Of a stretch of DNA of 5,767 nucleotides, positions 1-5,767 are shown piece by piece (within the stretch, counting starts at the first letter, position 1; the number at the start of each line of letters is the position of its first letter). The notes under the pieces are model-generated. The model did not search any database. It saw only the letters and a list, made by a program, of their open reading frames with translations, and was not told the origin of the DNA. Source of the DNA: an uncultured Collinsella sp. (lineage in GTDB: Bacteria > Actinomycetota > Coriobacteriia > Coriobacteriales > Coriobacteriaceae); assembly GCA_937934355.1 (NCBI GenBank), contig CALGZY010000219.1:1-5767 (forward strand), written 5' to 3'. Both the position numbers and the translations under genes were made by a program.

Positions 1-1382
1 TGGGAATCATCAACAAGGGCATCATCAATGCCGGAGAATCGCTCTCCGCAAGCAATTTCTCCCCCACGTCGTACACGGCCCAGGAATCCGACACGCTTCG
101 ATTCCTTTATCGCAACCGCACCGCTATTGCCGCCACCCTCATCGGTATGTTGTCGGTCGGCATCGTCCTGCTCATCTGGGCGCTCGTGCGCGCTCGAACC
201 GAGCGCAAAAAAGCCGATGCTGCCAACGCCGCTAAGACGGCATTCCTCACGCGCATGAGCCACGACATCCGTACGCCGCTCAACGGTATCCTGGGCCTTA
301 TCGAGATTGAGGAATTGAAGGAAGGCGATATGCAAGTCGCCCGCGAGAGCCGTGCCAAGGCGCGCGTTGCCGCCAATCACCTGCTTTCGCTGATCAACGA
401 CATCCTCGAGATGGGCAAAATCGAAGACCGCAAGCTGACACTGGAGCATGCACCTTTTAACCTCAAAGAGCTCTGTGACGATACACTGGTGCTGTGCAAG
501 CTCCGCGCGTCCAGTAACGGCATCACAATGCAGGACAATAGTCTGCCGTACGCCACGGGGCCATACATGATCGGCAGTCCCACCCATATCCGACAGATCA
601 TGATCAACCTGTTAGACAACAGCATTAAGTACAACAAGCACGGCGGCTCCGTCACCTTTAGCTCAAAGACCAAGCCACTCGATAACGGGCGCGCGCTCTT
701 TTGCTTTAGCGTTTCGGATACCGGCATTGGCATGGCTCCCAAGTTTTTAAAGCATATCTATGAGCCGTTTGCCCAAGAAGGTGACGATGCGCGCAGCAAG
801 TTCCAAGGAACCGGCATGGGCATGCCAATCGTCAAGTCGCTTATTGACCTGATGGGCGGCACGATTGAGATTTCGAGTGAGGTTGGCGTGGGGAGTACGT
901 TCAACGTCCAGATTCCGCTCGATATCGACAAGAACCCTCAGGCAAGAGAACGTGCGGACGGCCAGGCAAACAGCTGCTCGCTTGCCGGCATGAACGTCCT
1001 TTTGGCAGAAGATAACGAGCTCAATGCCGAGATTGCCCAGGCTCTGCTCGAAAGCGAAGGCATCGTCGTAACTCGTGCCGCCAACGGCAACGAAACGGTC
1101 GACCTATACGTTGGCCGTCCCGCCGGCAGCTTCGATGCGATCCTGATGGACATTATGATGCCGGACATGGACGGCTACGAGGCAACCCGCGCGATTCGTC
1201 TGAGCGAGAAGGTCGATGCAGCCGATATCCCCATCATCGCGCTCACCGCCAATGCCTTTGCCGAGGACGCCAAGGCGGCACACGACGCCGGCATGAACGC
1301 TCATCTGTCCAAACCGCTCGACTTTAACAAGCTCAAAAACATACTCGCCCGCATCAAGAAAAACGGATCCGTTTCGCTATAG
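1..1382 (+). CDS. Hybrid sensor histidine kinase, 5'-truncated (probable fused solute-binding sensor, TM, HisKA, HATPase_c, receiver)
   Basis: The reading frame is open from base 3 with no plausible start, so the N-terminus lies outside the window; 459 residues are visible. Visible residues 1-38 include INKGI, which resembles the C-terminal end of type-3 solute-binding domains in BvgS-like kinases; calling the missing part a binding domain is inference. A transmembrane helix follows at about 41-62, then a short linker. The HisKA H-box SHDIRTP has the phospho-acceptor His at visible residue 87 (bases 261-263). The ATPase shows the N-box Asn (206), DTGIGM (239-244) and a GTGMG lid motif (269-273). 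The C-terminal CheY-like receiver has acidic residues 336/337, phospho-acceptor Asp 383 (bases 1149-1151, in LMDIMMP), Thr 415 and Lys 437. All catalytic residues are present. The protein should autophosphorylate and pass phosphate to its own receiver. No PAS, HAMP or Hpt domain is visible. The stop is TAG. The kinase assignment is firm; the ligand is unknown. Confidence 0.93.
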   Translation, partial: GIINKGIINAGESLSASNFSPTSYTAQESDTLRFLYRNRTAIAATLIGMLSVGIVLLIWALVRARTERKKADAANAAKTAFLTRMSHDIRTPLNGILGLIEIEELKEGDMQVARESRAKARVAANHLLSLINDILEMGKIEDRKLTLEHAPFNLKELCDDTLVLCKLRASSNGITMQDNSLPYATGPYMIGSPTHIRQIMINLLDNSIKYNKHGGSVTFSSKTKPLDNGRALFCFSVSDTGIGMAPKFLKHIYEPFAQEGDDARSKFQGTGMGMPIVKSLIDLMGGTIEISSEVGVGSTFNVQIPLDIDKNPQARERADGQANSCSLAGMNVLLAEDNELNAEIAQALLESEGIVVTRAANGNETVDLYVGRPAGSFDAILMDIMMPDMDGYEATRAIRLSEKVDAADIPIIALTANAFAEDAKAAHDAGMNAHLSKPLDFNKLKNILARIKKNGSVSL

Positions 1383-1383
1383 T
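1361..1383 (+). promoter_or_regulatory. Possible promoter with overlapping palindrome for the Nim-like gene
   Basis: The hexamer TATAGT (1378-1383) matches the -10 consensus at five of six positions and lies 41 bases before the next start codon. Just upstream is a perfect 14-bp palindrome, AAACGGATCCGTTT (1361-1374), in the usual spacer position between -35 and -10, where repressors often bind. No good -35 hexamer is seen about 17 bases upstream. The site lies inside the end of the kinase gene, so coding constraint or chance could explain it, and the downstream gene could instead be read from the kinase promoter. Confidence 0.25.
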
Positions 1384-1412
1384 TTGTGCTCAACCACCAC
1401 GCACGACCAGAA

Positions 1413-1418
1413 AGGAAG
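1413..1418 (+). promoter_or_regulatory. Ribosome binding site of the Nim-like gene (decides the start)
   Basis: AGGAAG sits six bases before the ATG at 1425. The same frame also has an in-frame ATG at 1386, but it has no such site in front of it and would add 13 residues unlike the family N-terminus. The 1425 start is therefore preferred. Confidence 0.75.
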
Positions 1419-1424
1419 CCAACG

Positions 1425-1904
1425 ATGTTTAGGCCCTTACGTCGAAAGAAACGCGCCATCACCGACGAGGAAGCGCGCGAACTGCTCGCTACCTGCAAGC
1501 GCGGCGTCTTTGCCGTCAACGGCGACGATGGCTACCCGTACGCCATTCCCGTCAACTACTTCTTTGACACCGAGCACGACAAGATTTATTTCCATGGCGC
1601 CAAAGCTGGCCACAAGGTCGACGCACTCAAGCGCGATGACAAGGTCTGCTTTACCGTTTACGGCAACGAGTGGTACAAGGACGGTGACTGGGCTCCCTAC
1701 GTTATGAGCACCGTGGTCTTTGGCCGCTGTCGCCTGGCGAATGACACTCCCGCGTTTATCGAGGATAAAGTCCGCCAGCTCGCACTTAAGTACTACCCTT
1801 CTGCCGAGGAAGTCGAAGAGGAAATCGCCAAGGACATTAAGGGCGTCCAGCTCTACGAGATTACGATTGAGCATCTTTGCGGCAAGCAGATTCAGGAAAA
1901 GTAA
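1425..1904 (+). CDS. Nim/pyridoxamine 5'-phosphate oxidase-like flavoprotein, 159 aa
   Basis: This is a small split-barrel FMN-binding protein of the pyridoxamine-phosphate-oxidase-like superfamily, closest in motifs to the NimA-type group linked to 5-nitroimidazole reduction or resistance. The N-terminus is basic (FRPLRRKKRAITDEEA), as usual in this group. PYAIPVNYFFD (38-48) forms the barrel start. YFHGAKAGHKVDAL (55-68) is the signature segment contributing to flavin and active-site contacts. CFTVYG (75-80) and STVVFGR (95-101) are later strands, and the protein ends with the conserved-type IEHLCGKQ (148-155). The length is typical and the frame is intact. It lies 42 bases after the kinase gene on the same strand, so co-transcription is possible. 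The true substrate is unknown: family members include nitroreductases and uncharacterised flavin reductases, and membership alone does not show drug resistance. The protein should be cytoplasmic, as no signal peptide is seen. Confidence 0.85.
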   Translation: MFRPLRRKKRAITDEEARELLATCKRGVFAVNGDDGYPYAIPVNYFFDTEHDKIYFHGAKAGHKVDALKRDDKVCFTVYGNEWYKDGDWAPYVMSTVVFGRCRLANDTPAFIEDKVRQLALKYYPSAEEVEEEIAKDIKGVQLYEITIEHLCGKQIQEK

Positions 1905-1931
1905 GCCCCTCAGCAGGTCTCATCAATAACA

Positions 1932-1971
1932 ATATGGCCCGGTTCCAACCCACCTTGGAACCGGGCCATAT
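1932..1971. terminator. Bidirectional terminator hairpin between convergent genes
   Basis: This is a perfect 17-bp inverted repeat (1932-1948 with 1955-1971) around a six-base loop, CCCACC. It lies 27 bases after the stop of the Nim-like gene and two bases after the stop of the minus-strand kinase. Read on the minus strand the stem is followed by a T-rich run (TGTTATTGATG). Read on the plus strand the flank (GCTTATGAAG) is poor in T. It should therefore work best for the minus-strand operon and act at least as an insulating hairpin for the plus strand. Confidence 0.85.
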
Positions 1972-1973
1972 GC

Positions 1974-4166
1974 TTATGAAGCGTCGGCGGCGATGTGCGC
2001 TAGCGCCTCGACGAGCTCTTGCGAGCTCACGGGTTTACTCAGGTGCGCGTCCATGCCCGCCTCACACGAAAGCCTGCGGTCGTCGGCAAAGGCGTTGGCA
2101 CTCACAGCGATAATCGGCGTGGTCGCGGCATCCTCGCGATCGAGTGCTCGAATCTGACGCGTGGCCTCAAGGCCATCGATGCCAGGCATCATGATGTCCA
2201 TCAACACCGCGTCGTACTCGTGCGGCGCGCTCGCGGCAAACATCTCGACGGCAGACTCGCCATCCTTAGCATGCGTCACGACAGCACCGGCACGGCTGAG
2301 CGTAAACTGCGCGATCTCGGCATTCAGATCGTTATCCTCTACGAGCAAAACGCGCAAGCCCTGGAGCGCATCGCCGTCTCCCGCGTCCACGCGCACTGCC
2401 TGAGGAATCTCGGAGCGGTCGCACTTCTCGAACGGCAGGCGGATGGTAAACGTCGTCCCCTGCCCCAAGACGCTCGTAAAGCTCATGGTTCCGCCCATAA
2501 GCTCGACCAACTGTTTTGCAATAGGCGCGCCCAGGCCAGTTCCCGATGAAGCGCCTTCCACCTGTTGCTCCTCGCGGCAAAACGGCTCGTAGAGGCGCTG
2601 TTGGAACTCCTCGCTCATGCCAATACCGTTGTCGGCGATCGTGTATTCATAGACGGGGACGCCATCCGCTGGCTCCACCTCGCGGCACACCAGGCGAACA
2701 TAGCCACCCTGGCGGTTGTACTTGACGGCATTGCCGGCAATATTGAGCAACAAGCGCTTGAGGTGCGTCACGCTCACCCGCGCATAGGGATGATCAAGCG
2801 TCTGCTGGTCGCAGATAATTGTCACCAGACGCTCCTCGGCCTGGCGCTCCAGAATATCGCGCACCTCGTGGTTGAGGGCCACCAAATTAATGGGTACGAG
2901 GTTCAGATCGATCTGCCCGCTCTCCAGGCGACTCATATCGAGTGCCTCGTTGGCAAGGTCGAGCAGCAGTCCCGATGCCGTCCAAATCTTTGAGCGACAC
3001 TCGGTCTGCTTTTGCAGATCGTCCGCATTGGCATCGCCGACCTCGACCATGCCGCGAATGCCGTTGATGGGCGTGCGCAGATCGTGGCTCATGCGACGCA
3101 AAAACTCCGTCTTTGCCGAGTTGGCAGACGAGGCCTCACGCGCTGCCTTTGCCAGCTTGTCGCCATAGTCGCGCTCCTGCTGCAGCAAGTCCGTCAAACG
3201 TCGACGATCAGCGCGGCGGCGCGCCATCACAACAACGGCAATAACACCGCTGTAGAGCACCAACACACCGGCAGCAACAGCCGCGACGACCTCAAAGTAG
3301 CGCCGCGCCGAGGCATAGGTGTACACGTAGAACCCGCGCGCTTTTCCAAATGTGCCCAAATACCACTCGCCGCTGGCGTTGACCAGTCGGACTTTGCCGG
3401 GCAGGCATCGATCCTTAATACCGTCGACAATAAAGACATCCGTTGCAGGCAGATTGAATACGCCCAATATGGTGGGTTCAACGGCATTGGTCGCAACGAC
3501 CTTGCCATCGCTTTCAATCACGATATTGCCGCTGTCAATGGTCTCATAACCACCGAGCAGACTCTGCAGCTTGAGCGTATTGCTTGCAACTGCCTTCGCG
3601 CTCTGATGCCTTACCGCGATAACGATGCCCTCGCCATCTTGCCGGGTCACGCAGCCAATGTCTGCGACCGAGTCATCCGCAAGTGTGATGCGGGCGGTAT
3701 AGGACTTAAGCGGATAGGCTGCCACCTCCAGCACGGGCGCTTCCTTGAGGTACGTAGCGATCGACTCGTAGCCCACGCCATCCGTCGAGGACTCGGACAC
3801 CAAATTGCCCGATGCGTCCGTCACGATCAGTGCGCTCACGTTGAACTGGTCGGCATATTGCTCCAGCGTAGCGTTATCCACCGAACCGTCGCGCTCCATA
3901 TCGCGCGCTGTCTCTCCGGCGATCTCCATAACGCGAATCAGGTTTTTGGTCGTATAGGCGCTATTGAATGCATCGTAGGAAAGGCTCTGCGTCGCCACGT
4001 AATCGACAACGTCGGCAAAGCGCTGCTCGGCTTGGGCCGTCGTGTAACCGTAGCTCATCATGCCGGCAACAACCGAGAGCGCTATCCCCGGCAGAGCGAC
4101 AAGGAGCCATGCCCCTGCCGAACGATTGCCCCGCTCCTGAGCGGCGTGGTCGGGCGCATCGATCAT
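1974..4166 (-). CDS. Hybrid sensor histidine kinase with large extracellular sensor, 730 aa
   Basis: Complete membrane hybrid kinase. Transmembrane helix 1 is at about 18-40 and helix 2 at about 292-314. Between them is an extracellular domain of roughly 250 residues. Its layout, a long helical start and then two PAS-like halves around 108-190 and 212-285, suggests a double-Cache sensor; this is inference from pattern. A charged, probably coiled-coil linker (315-350) leads to the H-box SHDLRTP with His361 (bases 3084-3086). The ATPase has N-box Asn479, DNGIGM (512-517) and GTGLG (542-546). The receiver has Glu610/Asp611, phospho-acceptor Asp657 (bases 2196-2198), Ser689 in place of the commoner Thr, and Lys711. 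All key residues are intact. There is no Hpt or output domain. The start ATG overlaps the stop of the lipoprotein gene as ATGA, with GGAGGG upstream, so translation is probably coupled. The lipoprotein is the likely sensory partner (inference). The only extracellular cysteines are C172 and C254. Confidence 0.95.
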   Translation of the reverse strand: MIDAPDHAAQERGNRSAGAWLLVALPGIALSVVAGMMSYGYTTAQAEQRFADVVDYVATQSLSYDAFNSAYTTKNLIRVMEIAGETARDMERDGSVDNATLEQYADQFNVSALIVTDASGNLVSESSTDGVGYESIATYLKEAPVLEVAAYPLKSYTARITLADDSVADIGCVTRQDGEGIVIAVRHQSAKAVASNTLKLQSLLGGYETIDSGNIVIESDGKVVATNAVEPTILGVFNLPATDVFIVDGIKDRCLPGKVRLVNASGEWYLGTFGKARGFYVYTYASARRYFEVVAAVAAGVLVLYSGVIAVVVMARRRADRRRLTDLLQQERDYGDKLAKAAREASSANSAKTEFLRRMSHDLRTPINGIRGMVEVGDANADDLQKQTECRSKIWTASGLLLDLANEALDMSRLESGQIDLNLVPINLVALNHEVRDILERQAEERLVTIICDQQTLDHPYARVSVTHLKRLLLNIAGNAVKYNRQGGYVRLVCREVEPADGVPVYEYTIADNGIGMSEEFQQRLYEPFCREEQQVEGASSGTGLGAPIAKQLVELMGGTMSFTSVLGQGTTFTIRLPFEKCDRSEIPQAVRVDAGDGDALQGLRVLLVEDNDLNAEIAQFTLSRAGAVVTHAKDGESAVEMFAASAPHEYDAVLMDIMMPGIDGLEATRQIRALDREDAATTPIIAVSANAFADDRRLSCEAGMDAHLSKPVSSQELVEALAHIAADAS

Positions 4167-5032
4167 GACAGGCCCTCCATATTCAAAAATGGCGAAGGGT
4201 CATCAAAGTACTTTGACACCAGACGTTCCATGGTGCCATCGGCAAGCATTTCTTGGTAGGCATGGGTGAGCTTGACGTCGATGCCACGCGTATCGTTGAT
4301 ATCGAAAGCGGTGCCCAAACCGACCTCTAGCAGCGGCTCATCCAAAATGCGATACGTCACACCATAGTCTTTTTCGTAGGTGAGCAGCGAGGACTCATGC
4401 GCGGCGATGGCGTCGACCAGACCCTCAACAAGCGCTGGGTTCAGGTATGAGTGGTCCGAAAAGCTGTAGAGCTCTTTGATCTGTGGAACGTTTTCATTTG
4501 TACGATTGAGCAAAATGCCCTCGGGCTTGGTGGTGGACTGGACCGCCACGACCTTATCCTCAAGATCGGCAAGCGTGTAGATATCGCTCTGGGGATCGAC
4601 CGCGACCACCTGGCGGCTCGCAAGGTACGGGCCGGCCCAACGATACTCATTTTCGCGACCCGTCATGCTAAAGCTGCCCATGACGCAATCGAGCTCGCCG
4701 CTCGCCAGCAGCTCTTTCTTCTTTTCCCAATCGATCAGCTGGTACTTTGGCTTGTAACCAATGCGGGCCAAAGCCTCGGTTAGTATCTCGACATCCAGGC
4801 CAACGATATCGCCGTACTCATCGGTATACACAAACGGTGGATAGAGGTCGCTGCCAACGTTGAGCGTCTTAAGGCTGTCGTCTTTGGCCCGCGCGGCGTC
4901 CAGACCTTCTAATGCAGACGTCGAGGCTCTGTCATTCGACCCGGAACAGCCGGCTATCGCTACGACAAAGGCACACGCTACCGCAAGCGCGACAAACAAC
5001 GATATGGACACCGAGCGGCGAGGTCTTTTCAT
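4163..5032 (-). CDS. Solute-binding lipoprotein, family 3 (amino-acid type), 289 aa
   Basis: This is an extracellular type-3 periplasmic-binding-fold protein, anchored as a lipoprotein on the outer face of the membrane. The signal peptide has a basic start (MKRPRRS) and a hydrophobic core (about 9-25), and ends in the lipobox IAGC with the lipidated Cys29. A Ser/Ala/Asp-rich linker runs to about residue 55. The mature domain opens with LNVGSDLYPPFVYTDEYG (57-74) and GLDVEIL (78-84), the classical family start. It continues with ELDCVMGSFSMTGRENEY (113-130) and WAGPYL (132-137), where Arg126 is the candidate ligand-carboxylate contact. The second lobe includes VVAVQSTT (161-168), and the C-terminus has the expected DGTMERLVSKYF. 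The length fits the family. No permease or ATPase gene lies beside it; it is coupled to a sensor kinase, so a sensory role is plausible (inference). The likely ligand class is a polar amino acid or a related small acid; the exact ligand cannot be read. Confidence 0.93.
   Translation of the reverse strand: MKRPRRSVSISLFVALAVACAFVVAIAGCSGSNDRASTSALEGLDAARAKDDSLKTLNVGSDLYPPFVYTDEYGDIVGLDVEILTEALARIGYKPKYQLIDWEKKKELLASGELDCVMGSFSMTGRENEYRWAGPYLASRQVVAVDPQSDIYTLADLEDKVVAVQSTTKPEGILLNRTNENVPQIKELYSFSDHSYLNPALVEGLVDAIAAHESSLLTYEKDYGVTYRILDEPLLEVGLGTAFDINDTRGIDVKLTHAYQEMLADGTMERLVSKYFDDPSPFLNMEGLS
4173..4178 (-). promoter_or_regulatory. Ribosome binding site of the 730-aa kinase, inside the lipoprotein gene
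   Basis: On the minus strand GGAGGG lies six bases before the kinase ATG, within the last codons of the lipoprotein gene (the Met-Glu-Gly-Leu-Ser end). Together with the four-base ATGA overlap it fixes the kinase start and supports translational coupling. Confidence 0.85.
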
Positions 5033-5036
5033 CGAG

Positions 5037-5040
5037 CTCC
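5037..5040 (-). promoter_or_regulatory. Ribosome binding site of the lipoprotein gene
   Basis: On the minus strand GGAG lies four bases before the ATG at 5032-5030. The ATG opens directly into a typical basic lipoprotein signal peptide, so this start is well supported. Confidence 0.65.
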
Positions 5041-5052
5041 AGAAGATCCTGT

Positions 5053-5117
5053 TTACAGACTAAAATGGTTAAAGATAATAGCAAACGAAACCACTCGAGC
5101 GTCCAATGGTTACAGAC
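5053..5117. repeat. Paired 8-mer repeats flanking the candidate promoter (possible operators)
   Basis: TTACAGAC occurs at 5053-5060 and 5110-5117. AATGGTTA occurs at 5064-5071 and 5105-5112. In the upstream copy (as read by the minus-strand operon) the two words overlap into one 13-base block; in the downstream copy they are swapped in order and separated by three bases. The copies bracket the candidate -10, at about -37 to -49 and about -3 to +15. This would suit a regulator binding both sides, but the words are short and could be chance. No regulator gene is in the window. Confidence 0.35.
5075..5083 (-). promoter_or_regulatory. Candidate extended -10 promoter of the lipoprotein-kinase operon
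   Basis: On the minus strand TGCTATTAT combines the extended -10 TGN with a five-of-six match to TATAAT. It sits in the AT-rich part of the intergenic region, 42 bases before the lipoprotein ATG. The nearest TTGACA-like hexamer, TTGGAC, is 20 bases upstream, which is too far for a standard spacer; an extended -10 promoter depends less on a -35. The expected start of transcription is near 5068. Confidence 0.5.
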
Positions 5118-5124
5118 GTTTTAC

Positions 5125-5166
5125 CATGCGGGGCCTTCCAGCCGGCTTGGCAGAAGGCCCCGCATG
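5125..5166 (-). terminator. GC-rich hairpin, likely terminator of the C-S lyase gene
   Basis: Perfect 14-bp arms at 5125-5138 and 5153-5166 enclose a 14-base loop that itself contains GCCGGC. The hairpin begins ten bases after the stop of the minus-strand lyase gene and upstream of the lipoprotein promoter, which is where a terminator is expected. The usual T-run is missing: on the minus strand the stem is followed by GTAAAACG. It may be a U-less terminator, a transcript-end stabiliser or a partial attenuator. Confidence 0.6.
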
Positions 5167-5176
5167 CAGCACACGC

Positions 5177-5767
5177 CTACCGTGCATTAAAAACGTAGCG
5201 GTCCAAGCGATCGCACGCTTCCCTTACGCGCGAAAGCGGCAGCGCCAGATTCACACGAATGTGGCAGGGTCCATGGAACGGGCGGCCGTCCTGATACCCC
5301 ACGCCCACGCGCGCCCCCTCGTCGAGCAGCCACTGAATATCGCGGCCATGCTCGCGGCACCACTCGGCACAGTCAATAAACACCATGTACGTGCCCTGCG
5401 GACGTGAAAACGCGACGCCCTTCCAGTGTTTTTCTGCATACGTGCAGAAGTACTCGATATTGCCGGCAAGCACCTGGTTGAGCTCGTCCACCCACTCGTA
5501 GCCCTGCGGCTGGTAGGCACCAATAAGCGCATGCATGGAGAGGACATTCATTTCGTTGTAGTGGGTCTTGTTGGACACGGCGCACATGCGGTCGCGCAGC
5601 GTCTCGTTGTAGATAATGTGGTAGCTGCCGACCAGACCCGCCAAGTTGAACGTCTTGCTCGGCGCATAGAGGGCAACCGTGCGCATGCGGGCATCCTCGC
5701 TCACCGACTGCGTCGGGATATGCTTGTGTCCCGGCAGGATGATATCGGACCAAATCTCGTCCGAGAT
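5177..5767 (-). CDS. MalY/PatB-family PLP-dependent C-S lyase (cystathionine beta-lyase type), C-terminal part
   Basis: The frame is open to the right edge, giving 196 C-terminal residues of a protein usually near 390-400, so the start is missing because of the window and not because of damage. It begins with ISDEIWSD and PGHKHIP, the family's cofactor-side Asp/Glu segment. APSKTFNLAG follows, whose Lys (bases 5654-5656) is the Schiff-base residue for pyridoxal phosphate. Later, HIRVNLALPLSRV carries the Arg (bases 5255-5257) expected to hold the substrate carboxylate. The family is fold-type I and cleaves the C-S bond of cystathionine, cysteine or related thioethers, releasing a thiol, ammonia and pyruvate. 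MalY and PatB cannot be told apart here, and some members act as aminotransferases. It is cytoplasmic. It is read toward the lipoprotein-kinase operon but separated from it by a hairpin and a promoter. The GTG at 5704-5702 is an internal Val and not the start. Confidence 0.92.
   Translation of the reverse strand: MSDEIWSDIILPGHKHIPTQSVSEDARMRTVALYAPSKTFNLAGLVGSYHIIYNETLRDRMCAVSNKTHYNEMNVLSMHALIGAYQPQGYEWVDELNQVLAGNIEYFCTYAEKHWKGVAFSRPQGTYMVFIDCAEWCREHGRDIQWLLDEGARVGVGYQDGRPFHGPCHIRVNLALPLSRVREACDRLDRYVFNAR

Noticed and set aside
1361..1374. Palindrome at the end of the first kinase gene as a terminator
   Set aside because: It has only five stem pairs once a loop is allowed, lies inside the coding sequence and is not followed by a T-run.
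1386..1424. Upstream ATG at 1386 as start of the Nim-like protein
   Set aside because: It lies three bases after the kinase stop, lacks its own well-placed ribosome site, and the added 13 residues do not fit the family N-terminus; the ATG at 1425 has AGGAAG at proper spacing.
1437..1874. A 145-codon minus-strand open frame opposite the Nim-like gene
   Set aside because: It has the same codon-aligned antisense artefact, with no domain and no ribosome site; the sense strand carries clear flavoprotein motifs.
3012..4259. A 415-codon plus-strand open frame opposite the 730-aa kinase gene
   Set aside because: It lies in the antisense frame whose codons align exactly with the kinase codons, where stops arise only opposite TTA, CTA or TCA, which are rare in this GC-rich coding style. 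Its translation has no recognisable domain, while the opposite strand encodes a complete kinase.
4451..4783. A 110-codon plus-strand open frame opposite the lipoprotein gene
   Set aside because: It is a codon-aligned shadow of the solute-binding gene, and its translation shows no family resemblance.
5126..5407. A 93-codon plus-strand open frame opposite the C-S lyase gene
   Set aside because: It begins inside the terminator hairpin and is a codon-aligned shadow of a clear PLP enzyme.
1..5767. A mobile element, toxin-antitoxin, phage-defence or CRISPR system
   Set aside because: No transposase, integrase, terminal repeat pair, direct-repeat array, toxin-like small gene or defence domain was seen on either strand; the content is two sensory systems and two metabolic enzymes.

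Overview
The window is GC-rich, densely coded bacterial DNA. It holds five protein genes, two of them cut by the window edges. Long antisense open frames, tandem multidomain hybrid sensor kinases, a lipoprotein amino-acid-type solute-binding protein and a MalY/PatB C-S lyase together suggest a Gram-positive, gut-type actinobacterium of the Coriobacteriia (Collinsella-like). This assignment comes from protein style and composition, not from a marker gene, so it is an inference.

Layout. Plus strand: the 3' part of a hybrid sensor histidine kinase (1-1382), which enters the window at what looks like the tail of an extracellular solute-binding domain. It is followed after 42 bases by a small Nim/pyridoxamine-phosphate-oxidase-like flavoprotein gene (1425-1904). 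A strong 17-bp hairpin (1932-1971) then separates these from a convergent minus-strand block. Minus strand, in transcription order from the right: the C-terminal half of a MalY/PatB PLP-dependent C-S lyase (5767-5177); a GC-rich 14-bp hairpin (5125-5166); a short intergenic promoter region with repeated 8-mers; a secreted solute-binding lipoprotein (5032-4163); and, overlapping it by 4 bases (ATGA), a second complete hybrid sensor kinase of 730 residues (4166-1974).

How the genes may work together. The minus-strand lipoprotein and kinase form a translationally coupled two-gene unit with no permease or ATPase gene beside it. This suggests the binding protein serves signalling (ligand capture for the kinase's large extracellular domain) more than transport. 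The convergent plus-strand kinase has the same kinase and receiver layout and probably carries its binding domain fused in the same chain. The window may therefore show a fused and a split version of one sensory design, placed tail to tail. Both kinases end in a receiver domain, and neither an Hpt protein nor a DNA-binding response regulator is present here, so the outputs are unknown. The Nim-like flavoprotein and the C-S lyase are ordinary metabolic genes whose link to the sensors is not established.

No tRNA, rRNA, CRISPR array, insertion sequence or phage gene was recognised. Every stretch longer than 300 bases is covered by a gene.
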